Assembly (NCBI GenBank): GCA_017479385.1
Contig: JAFVCE010000005.1
Span: 111,430 to 175,429 of the forward strand
Reading direction: 5' to 3'
DNA length: 64,000 bases
Source of the DNA: Bacteroidales bacterium
GTDB taxonomy: Bacteria > Bacteroidota > Bacteroidia > Bacteroidales > P3
Shown: positions 19,126 to 27,438 of the stretch, piece by piece
Layout: each line of letters begins with the position of its first letter
Position numbering within the stretch: position 1 is the stretch's first letter
Made by a program: the position numbers and the translations under genes
The notes under the pieces: generated by a model
Database searches by the model: none
What the model was told of the DNA's origin: nothing
The model's input: the letters and a program-made list of their open reading frames with translations, nothing else

Positions 19126-19515
19126 ATGAAAACCGCATTCAAACTTGCTTTAGTTGCCGTTTGCGCCACCACCGTCATGGCTGCCTGCACCCACAAGCAG
19201 CCGGCCACTACCGACAGCGTTCAAGACACCACCGAAGTGGTTGCCTGCTGCGACACCACCGTCGAGTGCACCGCCGTCGACTCGGTTGTGAACGAAGTGG
19301 TTGCCGAGGCTCCCAAGAAACCTGCCGTCAAGAAGGCTGCCCCTGCCGAACAACCCGCTTCGGCACAAGTCAAGACCGTTGAGAAAACTTCTGCTGTCGA
19401 AGCTGCCAAGTCTGGCAAACTCGTTCAGGGTGAAGGCGATGCTACTAATGTTCAAAACCCCACCAGCTCTCCCGCCAGCAAGCCCAGCGCAAAAGATGCT
19501 TTCAAAAGAAACTAA
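19126..19515 (+). CDS. Small low-complexity lipoprotein, right copy of duplicated gene 2
   Basis: A 129-residue lipoprotein (lipobox VMAAC, then THKQ). It shares ACTHK, CCDTT and a VVNEVV-type Val/Glu stretch with the gene at 17225-17632, then becomes Lys/Ala/Pro/Ser-rich to the end (SKPSAKDAFKRN). It lacks the SDGTTTVKTGGKI units of its partner. No enzymatic motif is visible. Confidence 0.7.
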   Translation: MKTAFKLALVAVCATTVMAACTHKQPATTDSVQDTTEVVACCDTTVECTAVDSVVNEVVAEAPKKPAVKKAAPAEQPASAQVKTVEKTSAVEAAKSGKLVQGEGDATNVQNPTSSPASKPSAKDAFKRN

Positions 19516-19545
19516 TAGTTAAATTTGTTAACGTCAAAAAAAACG

Positions 19546-19578
19546 GAGAGTGTGCACCCTGTGGCACACTCTCTTTTT
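19546..19578 (+). terminator. Terminator in the right arm of the inverted duplication
   Basis: Stem GAGAGTGTGC / GCACACTCTC with an eight-base loop, followed by TTTTT. It occupies the same place (between genes 2 and 3) as the minus-strand terminator at 17163-17201. Confidence 0.85.
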
Positions 19579-19592
19579 ACCCCATACAGCCG

Positions 19593-20072
19593 ATGAAAAC
19601 CAAGTTCCCAGTCATTCTCCTTGCCTTGCCGCTGCTTATGGCAGGCTGCCAGCAACAGCAGCGCACTATTGCCTCGCAGGCTCGCGGCTACCTCGAAGCT
19701 GTGGCCAACTACCACTTTGAAGAGGCCGCAGCCTACGCCTCGCGCGAAACGCGCGAAGTAACCCTCGGCTTCTTCGAAAGCGTGCTGCCCAATTTAGATA
19801 CCGCTTTTATAGCCAGCAACACGCCTGCCAAAATCACGCTGGGCCGTGTCGCCATCACTTCGGATAGCACCGCGCTGGTGCCCTACCACAAGTCGACTCC
19901 TATCGTCGAGCAGGACGACACGCTGACCATGGTGTTCGAAGAAGGGCAGTGGCTGGCACGCGTGGTTGTTGCCATTCCGCCCATGCTGAACCCAAATGTG
20001 GAGCGGCGAACCTTCACTCGCGAGGAGGTTCTGCAGATGAAGCAAGTCGACGCTCCCAAGGCCAAGAAATAG
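19593..20072 (+). CDS. Small lipoprotein, right copy of duplicated gene 3
   Basis: A 159-residue lipoprotein (lipobox LMAGC, then QQQQ). The mature part has a helix RGYLEAVANYHFEEAAAYA and strands ending VPYHKSTPIV and EGQWLARV. These match the minus-strand gene at 16776-17147. It has a longer charged tail ending KAKK. A small NTF2-like fold is a reasonable guess but not shown. It lies just after a terminator, so it may depend on read-through or its own weak promoter. Confidence 0.75.
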   Translation: MKTKFPVILLALPLLMAGCQQQQRTIASQARGYLEAVANYHFEEAAAYASRETREVTLGFFESVLPNLDTAFIASNTPAKITLGRVAITSDSTALVPYHKSTPIVEQDDTLTMVFEEGQWLARVVVAIPPMLNPNVERRTFTREEVLQMKQVDAPKAKK

Positions 20073-20145
20073 TTTCTGCACCGTCCCTCGCCCAAGACGG
20101 GCTTGGTGGAGGAACGGAAATTGTTAATAACTTCATAAGATATTG

Positions 20146-20177
20146 AAAATCAGTTATTTGTGTAAATAACTGATTTT
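20146..20177. terminator. AT-rich perfect hairpin
   Basis: Perfect 14-bp stem AAAATCAGTTATTT / AAATAACTGATTTT with loop GTGT. The T-run within the right arm suits a terminator for the plus-strand genes. It overlaps the border of intergenic element copy C, whose end is itself TGATTnnTCAG-like. Confidence 0.6.
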
Positions 20178-20252
20178 TAGTGTGTTAAATGGGTTGTGGT
20201 CGTATTAAGGTCGTATTAACATCGGGTTGACATCGAACCCTGTTCGAACGCC
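20162..20252 (+). repeat. 11-bp phased intergenic element, copy C
   Basis: Five consecutive 11-mers at 20198-20252 carry TCG at the same phase: GGTCGTATTAA twice, CATCGGGTTGA, CATCGAACCCT, GTTCGAACGCC. The left border GTAAATAACTGATTTTTAG matches that of copy F. It sits between converging genes. Confidence 0.8.
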
Positions 20253-20273
20253 ATTCGAGGGTGGGGTATGCAT

Positions 20274-20316
20274 ACGGTGAGGTGCGGCCGACTGCAAGTC
20301 GGCCGCACCTCACCGT
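20274..20316. terminator. GC-rich convergent hairpin next to mpl
   Basis: Perfect 19-bp stem ACGGTGAGGTGCGGCCGAC with its complement and a five-base loop (TGCAA). It is placed to end mpl transcription on the minus strand. No long T-run is present on either side. Confidence 0.6.
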
Positions 20317-20340
20317 AGATGTTGATTTACAGACGTTTGA

Positions 20341-21711
20341 CTAAATTCCCAACTCCTCGGCAAGGCGGTCGAAGTCTATGCCGTCGAAGTTGCCGCTGCT
20401 CATCATGAGCAGGTTGGCATTGTGCCACCCCATCTGCCGCAGGCGGGCAACCAGGGCGCTGCTATCGGTAAACACCTCGACGTTGCCGCCAAAGGCTTGG
20501 CGCACCTGTTCGGGGTAGAGAGGGGGCAGGTTCTTGAGTTGCAGGGCGTGGTGGCTGTAGTAGACGAGGGCGGTGTGGGCGAGGTCCATAGTGTGGCGAT
20601 ATTGGTCGAGAAACTGCTGCGAGAGCGAACTGTAGGTGTGAAGCTCGATACAGGCCACAAGTTGGCGTTCGGGGTACTGTTGGCGCATGGCCTGGATGGT
20701 GGCGCGGAGCTTTGAGGGCGCGTGTGCAAAATCTTTATAGAGAGCGCAGTCGGCCTTGTGGTGAACCAGTTCGAGGCGTTTGGCAGCCCCTTCGAAGTTG
20801 CTCACGGCCTGCATGAAGAGCTCGTCGGTTACGCCAACCTGGCGGCAAGCGAGGCGGGCTGCCTCGAGGTTGAGCAGGTTGTGGTGACCAAAGACACGCA
20901 GTGGGGTGTTGCCGAGCCACGTGGTGCCACCCTCGACGCGGTGGTCGGGGCAGCTGTAGGGCAGTTGCACGAGGCCTTGGTGGCGGCCTTCTTGGGCCAC
21001 GAGGCGCACGTTGGGGTCCTCGTTGCAGTAGATGAGCGTGGGCGGTACGGGATAGGCGCTGCAAGCCGAGGGCTCTATGAGCTGCACAAAGCGAGCAAAC
21101 TGGTCGCGATAGATGTCGAAAGTGGGGAAGACGTTGATGTGGTCCCACTCGATGCCGGTAACAATGGCCACATTGGGGTGGTAGAGGTGGAACTTGGGTC
21201 GGCGGTCGATGGGTGAGGTAAGGTATTCGTCGCCCTCGATGACCATGATTTTGGCCGTGTTTGAGAGGCGCACCATAACGTCGAACCCTTTGAGTTGTGC
21301 GCCAACCATGAAGTCGGCCTCTATGCCGCAATGTTGCAGCACGTGGAGAATGATGGCGGTAGTTGTAGTTTTGCCGTGGCTGCCGCCAACCACAATGCGC
21401 AGTTTGTCTTTGGATTGCTCGTAGAGGTATTCGGGGTAGGAGTAGATTTTTAGTCCCAGCTCCTGGGCGCGGAGCAGCTCGGGATTGTCCTTGTGGGCGT
21501 GCATACCGAGCACAATGGCGTCGAGGTCGGGGGTTATGCGCTCTGGGTGCCAGCCCTCGGCGGGTGGCAGCAGGCCGTGTTGTTGCAACCGGCTGCGTGC
21601 TGGGTCGAAAATTTCGTCGTCGCTGCCGCTGACGTTTATTCCTTTTTGGTGGAGGGCAATGGCCAGGTTGTGCATTGCCGAGCCACCGATGGCTATGAAG
21701 TGGACTTTCAT
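20341..21711 (-). CDS. mpl: UDP-MurNAc:L-Ala-gamma-D-Glu-meso-DAP ligase
   Basis: A Mur ligase of 456 residues. Mpl attaches recycled tripeptide to UDP-MurNAc, returning cell-wall peptides to peptidoglycan synthesis. The N-terminal nucleotide-like motif HFIAIGGSAMHNLA is at residues 4-17, the ATP loop GGSHGKTTTTA starts at residue 109, and DFAHAPSK lies in the C-terminal third. GGSAMHNLA in place of the GGxGMSGIA of MurC, together with the length, favours Mpl over MurC. It follows the HD hydrolase after 12 bases, so the two share a promoter at 22905-22934. Confidence 0.9.
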   Translation of the reverse strand: MKVHFIAIGGSAMHNLAIALHQKGINVSGSDDEIFDPARSRLQQHGLLPPAEGWHPERITPDLDAIVLGMHAHKDNPELLRAQELGLKIYSYPEYLYEQSKDKLRIVVGGSHGKTTTTAIILHVLQHCGIEADFMVGAQLKGFDVMVRLSNTAKIMVIEGDEYLTSPIDRRPKFHLYHPNVAIVTGIEWDHINVFPTFDIYRDQFARFVQLIEPSACSAYPVPPTLIYCNEDPNVRLVAQEGRHQGLVQLPYSCPDHRVEGGTTWLGNTPLRVFGHHNLLNLEAARLACRQVGVTDELFMQAVSNFEGAAKRLELVHHKADCALYKDFAHAPSKLRATIQAMRQQYPERQLVACIELHTYSSLSQQFLDQYRHTMDLAHTALVYYSHHALQLKNLPPLYPEQVRQAFGGNVEVFTDSSALVARLRQMGWHNANLLMMSSGNFDGIDFDRLAEELGI

Positions 21712-21723
21712 GGTGGCGGTGGT

Positions 21724-22881
21724 TTAATGTTTTTCGGATTTTGGGAAGAAGTGGAAATATTTGGTCACCTGCTTTTCGAGGAAGTGGCGGTCGAGTTGGT
21801 CGCTGGCTTCGCCAATGCCCACGCATCGGCCGTCTTTGAAAAGCACCTTGATTTCGTGGTCAGAGAAATCGTAGGAGCGGTTGCGGAGCGTGCCGGTGCC
21901 GTGTAGGGGGTCGCGCTGGGTTTCGGTCAGCGGGGTATTGCTGAACCTGATGGCAGGCAGGCGGCGGTCTACGAGGTCGGCGCAGAGGCGCGCGAGCATG
22001 GGGTCGGGGTGTTTGCGCCACTGCTTGATGGCAACCATTATGTCGTCGTCGTCGAGTTCGGCAAAGAGGTCGAGCAGCGAAGGGTTGGCCTTGAAGTCGG
22101 CTTCGGTGTAGTGCTGCGCGAGGAAGTGCTGCAAGGCTGGGCTGGGGCAGGAGGGGTGCAGCTGTCGGGCCAGGTGCAGGATGTTGAGCAGCAGCTGGTC
22201 GGCGGCGATAACGGTTTTGTGCATATAGACCTGCCAGTACATGAGGCGGCGGCTGACGATGAACTTCTCGACGCTGTAGATGCCCTTTTCGTCGACCACC
22301 AGCTCGTCGTTGTGGACGTTGAGCATACTGATAATGCGGTCGGTGCCGACAATGCCCTCGCTCACACCTGTAAAGAAACTGTCGCGCCCAAGATAGTCCA
22401 GTCGGTCCATATCGAGCTGGCTGCTCACCAGCTGGTGGAGGAAATGCTTGGGGTAGCGGTCGAGAAAGATGTCGATAGCCGTGTCGAGCGACGAGTCGAC
22501 GTTCATTCGCTGCATAAACATCGAGGTGAGCGTTTCGTGAGGCACATCGACCAGTACCCCCTCGCTGGTGTGCGAAAAGGGGCCGTGGCCAATATCGTGA
22601 AGCAGGATGGCCATCTTGGCCCCACGACATTCGTCGTCGGTGATGAGGGTGCCTTTTTGTTGCAGCACCTCGAGGGCGCGGCCCATGAGGTTGAGGGCTC
22701 CCAGCATGTGGCTAAAACGGGTGTGCATGGCGCCAGGATAGACGAGGTAGGTAAGGCCAAGTTGTTTTATGCGGCGTTGGCGCTGGAAGTAGGGGTGCTC
22801 GACGAGGGCGAGGATGGCCTCATCGTCGATGGCAAGGAAACCGTCGTAGACTGGGTCGTTGATTATCTTGCGTTTGGCCAT
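21724..22881 (-). CDS. HD-domain phosphohydrolase
   Basis: A 385-residue HD-superfamily protein. The metal-binding motifs are H in TRFSHMLGAL near residue 57 and the HD pair in LLHDIGHGPFSHTSEG near residues 94-108. Further conserved segments LDYLGRDSFFTG and a helical C-terminus are typical of the dNTPase-like HD family (COG1078). Hydrolysis of a nucleotide triphosphate is likely; the substrate cannot be read from sequence. It heads a two-gene unit with mpl. Confidence 0.88.
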   Translation of the reverse strand: MAKRKIINDPVYDGFLAIDDEAILALVEHPYFQRQRRIKQLGLTYLVYPGAMHTRFSHMLGALNLMGRALEVLQQKGTLITDDECRGAKMAILLHDIGHGPFSHTSEGVLVDVPHETLTSMFMQRMNVDSSLDTAIDIFLDRYPKHFLHQLVSSQLDMDRLDYLGRDSFFTGVSEGIVGTDRIISMLNVHNDELVVDEKGIYSVEKFIVSRRLMYWQVYMHKTVIAADQLLLNILHLARQLHPSCPSPALQHFLAQHYTEADFKANPSLLDLFAELDDDDIMVAIKQWRKHPDPMLARLCADLVDRRLPAIRFSNTPLTETQRDPLHGTGTLRNRSYDFSDHEIKVLFKDGRCVGIGEASDQLDRHFLEKQVTKYFHFFPKSEKH

Positions 22882-22904
22882 GTTACGAGTGTTGTTAGCG
22901 AGTG

Positions 22905-22934
22905 CAAAGATACTTAAAAAAACTCATATACAAC
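22905..22934 (-). promoter_or_regulatory. Promoter of the HD hydrolase-mpl unit
   Basis: On the minus strand GTTG (22934-22931), 18 bases, then TATCTTTG (22912-22905), 24 bases before the start codon. It lies just downstream of the terminator of the preceding operon. Confidence 0.6.
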
Positions 22935-22946
22935 TTTTTTTTCGAC

Positions 22947-22984
22947 AAAAAAATGCAACGCCGCCAACTGTTGTGGCGGCGTTG
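22947..22984 (-). terminator. Terminator after the pyrBI-membrane protein operon
   Basis: Perfect 11-bp stem CAACGCCGCCA / TGGCGGCGTTG with a seven-base loop. On the minus strand it is followed by a T-rich run (22955-22947). Confidence 0.85.
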
Positions 22985-23010
22985 TGTGGTGTGGAGTGTT
23001 GAATGTGGCG

Positions 23011-23403
23011 TCAATCCTGCTTCTTGCGCGCGTTGCGCACAAAGAGGATGAGAGCTACGGTTTCGAATACGAGGTAGGCCGCGTAGCCAATGCAGAAGCC
23101 CACCACAAAAATCTTGGCTTGCGCCATGTGGGTGAACATATAGGTGGCCATGACCACAAGGTGCAGAAAGAGCACGCCGATGGTGGCACCGAGGAAGTTG
23201 CGAATAAAGGTTCGAGGGTCTTTCTTGGTGCTGTTGACCACAAACCAGTGTTGTAACCCGGTGACGATGGCAAAATAGAGCGCCGTGAGCGGCAGGGCCA
23301 CTATGAAGTTTTGCGGGGCTTGCTTCTGGACTACGAACGAGGCCACGACGAGCAAGGCCGTGAGGGCTACCAGAAGGGCGTAGTATTTGCGGAAGTGTGA
23401 CAT
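23011..23403 (-). CDS. Four-helix integral membrane protein, unknown
   Basis: A 130-residue protein with four hydrophobic segments (about residues 8-27, 33-57, 70-90 and 97-120), short loops and a Lys/Arg-rich C-terminus (NARKKQD). I recognise no catalytic motif. It starts 13 bases after pyrI and precedes the operon terminator, so it is the last gene of the pyrBI unit. A link to pyrimidine metabolism is only suggested by position. Confidence 0.75.
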   Translation of the reverse strand: MSHFRKYYALLVALTALLVVASFVVQKQAPQNFIVALPLTALYFAIVTGLQHWFVVNSTKKDPRTFIRNFLGATIGVLFLHLVVMATYMFTHMAQAKIFVVGFCIGYAAYLVFETVALILFVRNARKKQD

Positions 23404-23416
23404 CGGGGGTGTGGTT

Positions 23417-23878
23417 TTATTCGGTGAAGCGGAGGGTTTCCTTGGTGGTGAATTTCTCGCAGTAGTGGCACTTTAGTTTCAGGTTCTCTTTGTCGACCAC
23501 GTAGAACTTGGTTGGCACCACCTCGGCATTGGTTATGCACTTGGGGTTGGCACAGCGAATAAAGTTCTCGATACTGTCGGGAATTTCGGCCTGGAACTTA
23601 TCGGTAACAATGTAGTTCTCGATGTTGATGATGGAGGCAAATGGGGCCACGAGGGCTATTTTGCTCACCTCGTCTTTGGTGAAGTGTTTGTTTTTGATTT
23701 TGATAATGCCTTTGCGGCCCAGTTTGTTGCTGGCCAGGTAGTTGCCAATGAGCACTTCGTCTTTATATTTTTCGAGGCCGAGAATGCGGATTACTTGGTA
23801 GACGGCTTCGGTGGGAATGTGGTCTATCACGGTGCCGTCCTGTATGGCTGATACTACTAATTCTTTCTTGGTTTCCAT
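23417..23878 (-). CDS. pyrI: Aspartate carbamoyltransferase regulatory chain
   Basis: A 153-residue regulatory subunit, the same length as in E. coli, binding nucleotide effectors and holding the catalytic trimers together. The N-terminal allosteric domain has the pattern DGTVIDHIPTEAVYQVIRIL. The zinc site has four cysteines in CANPKC and CHYC near residues 108-142. It follows pyrB by 24 bases. Confidence 0.96.
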   Translation of the reverse strand: METKKELVVSAIQDGTVIDHIPTEAVYQVIRILGLEKYKDEVLIGNYLASNKLGRKGIIKIKNKHFTKDEVSKIALVAPFASIINIENYIVTDKFQAEIPDSIENFIRCANPKCITNAEVVPTKFYVVDKENLKLKCHYCEKFTTKETLRFTE

Positions 23879-23902
23879 GGTTTTGGTATTAAATGTTGGT
23901 TG

Positions 23903-24820
23903 TTATTTTGCTCCGAGAATGGCAGCCATGAGGGCTTGGCGCACGTAGACGCCGTTTTGAGCCTGCTGGAAGTAGTAGGCGTGGGTCGTTTTGTCGACGT
24001 CGGTGGTAATCTCGTTGACGCGTGGCAGGGGATGGAGCACACGCATATTGGGCTTGCAGCCTTTGAGCATATCGGCAGTGAGAATGCAGCTATCCTTAAC
24101 GCGCTCGTATTCCATCTGGTCGGGGAAGCGTTCGCGCTGCACGCGAGTCATATATATAATGTCGGCGGTGGGCACGATGTCCTTGATGTCGGTGTATTGA
24201 TAGTATTTCAGGCCGGCGTTTTTGATGCTCATTTTAACGCTCGAGGGGAGCTTTAGCTCTTGTGGCGAGACGAGGTGGAAGGTGGCGTTGAAGTTGCACA
24301 TGGCCTGGACGAGCGAGTGCACAGTGCGGCCATATTTGAGGTCGCCAACGCAGGCAATCTGTAGGTTTTCGAGGGTGCCCTGTGTTTTGCGGATAGAGTA
24401 GAGGTCGAGCATACATTGGGTGGGGTGCTGGTTGGCGCCGTCGCCAGCGTTGATGACGGGGACCGAAGAGACCTCGGAGGCGTAGCGCGACGAGCCTTCT
24501 TTGGGGTTGCGCATAACGATAAGGTCGCTGTATGACGATACCATGACGATGGTGTCGTGGAGCGATTCGCCTTTCTGGACGCTGGTTCCGCCAGGGTCGC
24601 TGAAACCAATGATGCGAGCGCCCAACTGGTTGGCGGCACTTTCGAAACTCAGGCGTGTGCGCGTCGAAGGTTCGAAGAAGAGGGTAGCGACCACTTTGTC
24701 GCTAAGAATTTTTTGTTTCGGATTCTTTTCGAATCCCTCGGCGATGTCCAGCACCTCCAAGTACTCGGCTTTGTTGAAGTCGGTGATGGAGATTAGGTTG
24801 CGTCCTTTTAATGTGCTCAT
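23903..24820 (-). CDS. pyrB: Aspartate carbamoyltransferase catalytic chain
   Basis: Second step of pyrimidine synthesis: carbamoyl phosphate plus aspartate to carbamoyl aspartate. It has 305 residues with the carbamoyl-phosphate motif FEPSTRTRLSFESA near residue 50, the PVINAGDGANQHPTQ segment near residue 125, and the aspartate-loop HPLPRVNEI near residue 265. It is paired with pyrI. No attenuator or PyrR site is visible before it; the TPR lipoprotein gene ends 27 bases upstream. Confidence 0.97.
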   Translation of the reverse strand: MSTLKGRNLISITDFNKAEYLEVLDIAEGFEKNPKQKILSDKVVATLFFEPSTRTRLSFESAANQLGARIIGFSDPGGTSVQKGESLHDTIVMVSSYSDLIVMRNPKEGSSRYASEVSSVPVINAGDGANQHPTQCMLDLYSIRKTQGTLENLQIACVGDLKYGRTVHSLVQAMCNFNATFHLVSPQELKLPSSVKMSIKNAGLKYYQYTDIKDIVPTADIIYMTRVQRERFPDQMEYERVKDSCILTADMLKGCKPNMRVLHPLPRVNEITTDVDKTTHAYYFQQAQNGVYVRQALMAAILGAK

Positions 24821-24847
24821 GGTTAGTAGTATTTATGTTGGTTTGTT

Positions 24848-25843
24848 TTATTTCAGTTTCTTTAGTTGGTCGGTGGCGGGCTGGTAGTTGGGGTCTATGT
24901 CCAGTGCGGCCTGGTAGTCGTTGCGCGCCAGCGAGCGTTCGCCCATCAGTTCGTGTGCAAGGCCGCGGTGGAAGAGGGCCAGTGTGTAGTTTGGGGCGAT
25001 TGTGAGGGCGTGGTCGAAGTATTCGATGGCGAGCTCGTAGTCGTTGTAGTACATCATTGCAATGTATCCGCGATTGTGCCATGCGTCGTAGTTGCGGTCG
25101 TCGATGTCGAGAATGCGCTTATAGATTTCTTCGGCTTGCGACATCTCTTCGCGGTCTTGGTAGTACATTGCGAGTGCGTAAAGAGCGTGGGTGTTGGTAG
25201 GGTCTAGGGTGATGGCGGTGTTCAGGTACTCTACAGCCAGCGGGTTGAGGCGGTTGGCATAGAGCACCCCAAGGTGCTCGAAGGCCGGCCCGAACTCGGG
25301 GTTGAGGTCGCAGATGCGTCTCAGCAAGCCCACAGCGTTAACGGTGTCGCCCTTTTCGGTGTAGACAATACTCTTCATAAATAGGGCTGTGATATTGTCT
25401 GGTTCCTCGGCAGTGACTTTCGAGAGGTGGTCTATGGCGCGGTCGTAGTCGTTGCTGTAGAGGGCTACTTCGCCCATCTTGAGCAGGATAGAGGTGTTGT
25501 TTGGGGTCAGTTCGTTGGCTCGGTTCAAGTTTTGGTAGCTTTGTTCGATATTGCCGTTCATCAACTGGGCGTCGGCCATAAGGGCGTAGTATTTGGCCTC
25601 CTTGCCGTTGAGCGAGATGGCGCGGCCGAGGTCGTTGATGGCATTGTTGGCTTGGCGTTCGTCGACATATATTTTGGCGCGTGCGTAGAGCAGTTCGGGG
25701 TCTTTGGGGTTGTGGCGAATTTGTATGTCGAGTTGCTGCAAGGCCTCGTCGGGGGGCAGCTGCGACAGGTCGATACGGTGATGGCAGGCCGTTGTTGTCA
25801 CAACCAAGATTAGGGTTAGGAGTATGATTCTTGTTCGGTTCAT
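24848..25843 (-). CDS. TPR-repeat lipoprotein
   Basis: A 331-residue lipoprotein (TTTAC lipobox near residue 19) made of about eight tetratricopeptide repeats, with typical patterns such as LLYARAKIYVD, ALYALAMYYQD and ALFHRGLAHELMG. TPR proteins of this kind act as scaffolds in the envelope; the partner is unknown. It is in series with the dus gene upstream (34 bases) and pyrB downstream. Confidence 0.88.
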   Translation of the reverse strand: MNRTRIILLTLILVVTTTACHHRIDLSQLPPDEALQQLDIQIRHNPKDPELLYARAKIYVDERQANNAINDLGRAISLNGKEAKYYALMADAQLMNGNIEQSYQNLNRANELTPNNTSILLKMGEVALYSNDYDRAIDHLSKVTAEEPDNITALFMKSIVYTEKGDTVNAVGLLRRICDLNPEFGPAFEHLGVLYANRLNPLAVEYLNTAITLDPTNTHALYALAMYYQDREEMSQAEEIYKRILDIDDRNYDAWHNRGYIAMMYYNDYELAIEYFDHALTIAPNYTLALFHRGLAHELMGERSLARNDYQAALDIDPNYQPATDQLKKLK

Positions 25844-25877
25844 AGGCGTTTTTATATATTACGCAAAAAAGCGATTT

Positions 25878-26813
25878 TTATTGTATGAAATTTGAAATAA
25901 GTTGTTGTACATCGTTGAGTGTGGTGGCGTGGAGCACGGTTCGTGCTTGTTGTTCGGTGATGTTGAGCGAGCGTCCCAAGAGACACCAGTATTCTTTGGT
26001 TTTGCGCAGTTTAGCCTCGTCGGAGGGTAGTTCTTCGTCGATGGTTCTGACGAGGTCGGCAAGAAAACTGGTTGTTGATAACTTTTTTTCGTCAGGGTCG
26101 AGATGATGGCCTTTTCTTATCTCGACCGGCAGGGTGGGGCAGTAGAGTGTGCCGCGGCCAATCATTATGTCGTGCAGGTTCGGAAATCGTTTGACGAGGG
26201 TCTGGTATTGCTCGAGCGTGCAGATGTCGCCGTTATATATTATGGGGTGCTTTATGAGTGGCAGTGTTTGCTCGAAAGTGTCGAGGTCGACATGGCCCGA
26301 GTACTGCTGGCGACCAAGTCGTGGGTGAATGGTTACGCTCTTAAGCGGATAGTTGTTGAGTATGGGGATGAGCCGGAAAATCTCGTCGCGCGAAGTGAGC
26401 CCCAGTCGTACCTTGACGCTAAGTTGCGGTTTGAGTTGCGGCACGATGGTGGCAAGAATGTGGTCTACCTCGTTTGGGTAGGGTAGCAGGCCACTGCCAC
26501 GGTGCTTGGCAGCCACTTTGCGCATTGGGCAGCCGAGATTCCAGTTCACCTCGGTGTATCCAAATTCGTAGAGCCGGTTGGCAAGTACTATGAATTCTTC
26601 AGGCTCTTTGCCAAGTATTTGTGGCACAACAGCCATCGAGTTGTGGTTTTCTTCTGGTAGAACGTCGTCTATTTTCTTATAAGCGTCGGAAAGGTTGCCG
26701 TGTGTTAGCGAGAGGAATGGCGAGACAGCGTAGTCGAACGCCATGGGGAAGTGGCGATGATAGGTCCGGCGGAAGAGTACCTCGGTCAATCCTTGCATTG
26801 GGGCGAGTATCAT
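25878..26813 (-). CDS. tRNA-dihydrouridine synthase
   Basis: Flavoprotein of 311 residues that reduces uridines in tRNA D-loops. The FMN-barrel start is MILAPMQGLTEVLFR; the catalytic cysteine lies in NWNLGCPMRKVAAKHRGSGL near residue 95; VKVRLGL and IYNGDI follow as barrel strands; and the C-terminal helical domain is present. I cannot assign the DusA/B/C subtype. Its start overlaps the stop of the cvpA-like gene as ATGA. Confidence 0.93.
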   Translation of the reverse strand: MILAPMQGLTEVLFRRTYHRHFPMAFDYAVSPFLSLTHGNLSDAYKKIDDVLPEENHNSMAVVPQILGKEPEEFIVLANRLYEFGYTEVNWNLGCPMRKVAAKHRGSGLLPYPNEVDHILATIVPQLKPQLSVKVRLGLTSRDEIFRLIPILNNYPLKSVTIHPRLGRQQYSGHVDLDTFEQTLPLIKHPIIYNGDICTLEQYQTLVKRFPNLHDIMIGRGTLYCPTLPVEIRKGHHLDPDEKKLSTTSFLADLVRTIDEELPSDEAKLRKTKEYWCLLGRSLNITEQQARTVLHATTLNDVQQLISNFIQ

Positions 26814-27310
26814 CGTGTTATGTTTTTGTAGTGAGTGTTTATGTAGTGGCGGAGTTCGGCCGTGAGGCGGTTGCCAGTTTTGTGTATTGGGTTGAACAGT
26901 AGACTCTTTGCCTTAGTGTCGGCGCTGATGACCATCTGGTGCCGGTCTACCATGACAACCAGATTGAGCAACACGGCCAGAATACATACGCACTTAACCA
27001 TACCAAGCAGTGCGCCCGCAATTTTGTTAAGTATCCCAGCGTGGACAAGTTTTACGACTCCTTCGAGGCATTTGCCAAGAAAGAACGAGAGTGCCACGAC
27101 CCCTACAAAGGTGATGAAGAACGCTATTAGGATGGTGCTTTCGCCCTCGATTTTGAGCCATTGGGCAACCGATTCGGAGAGGTGTGTGGCAGCCCAGCAG
27201 CCAGCCACTATGCCAATAAGTGCTCCCAGTTCGAAGATGAGGCCTCGTTTCCATCCTTTGTAGATGAAGAAGATGAGTGGTATGGCGAGTATGATGTCGA
27301 GTATGGTCAT
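26810..27310 (-). CDS. CvpA-family membrane protein
   Basis: A 166-residue membrane protein with four predicted helices and the family opening MTILDIILAIPLIFFIYKGWKRGL. In E. coli, CvpA is needed for colicin V export and envelope homeostasis; a general envelope role is inferred here. It overlaps dus by four bases (ATGA). A hairpin at 27340-27370 lies just upstream, separating it from the PAP2 gene. Confidence 0.88.
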   Translation of the reverse strand: MTILDIILAIPLIFFIYKGWKRGLIFELGALIGIVAGCWAATHLSESVAQWLKIEGESTILIAFFITFVGVVALSFFLGKCLEGVVKLVHAGILNKIAGALLGMVKCVCILAVLLNLVVMVDRHQMVISADTKAKSLLFNPIHKTGNRLTAELRHYINTHYKNITR

Positions 27311-27339
27311 TCTGTGTGTTGGCTGTTTTTTTTAGATAA

Positions 27340-27370
27340 AATAAGACGCCTCTCAGCGAGACGTCTTATT
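27340..27370. other. Hairpin between the PAP2 and cvpA-like genes
   Basis: Stem AATAAGACG ... TCT with AGA ... CGTCTTATT and a small bulge. On the minus strand it is not followed by a proper T-run, so it may be a processing site or weak attenuator rather than a full terminator. Confidence 0.45.
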
Positions 27371-27438
27371 CTTAAATACATCTTTTGAAATAAGTAAGCA
27401 CGCTTTGTTTTACGCAAGTTTGTGTTTTTTGTTTCATT

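Noticed and set aside
20181-20252. Phased 11-mers as a CRISPR array or tandem satellite
   Set aside because: There are only four or five short degenerate units, no spacers and no cas genes, and each copy has the same fixed design with borders.
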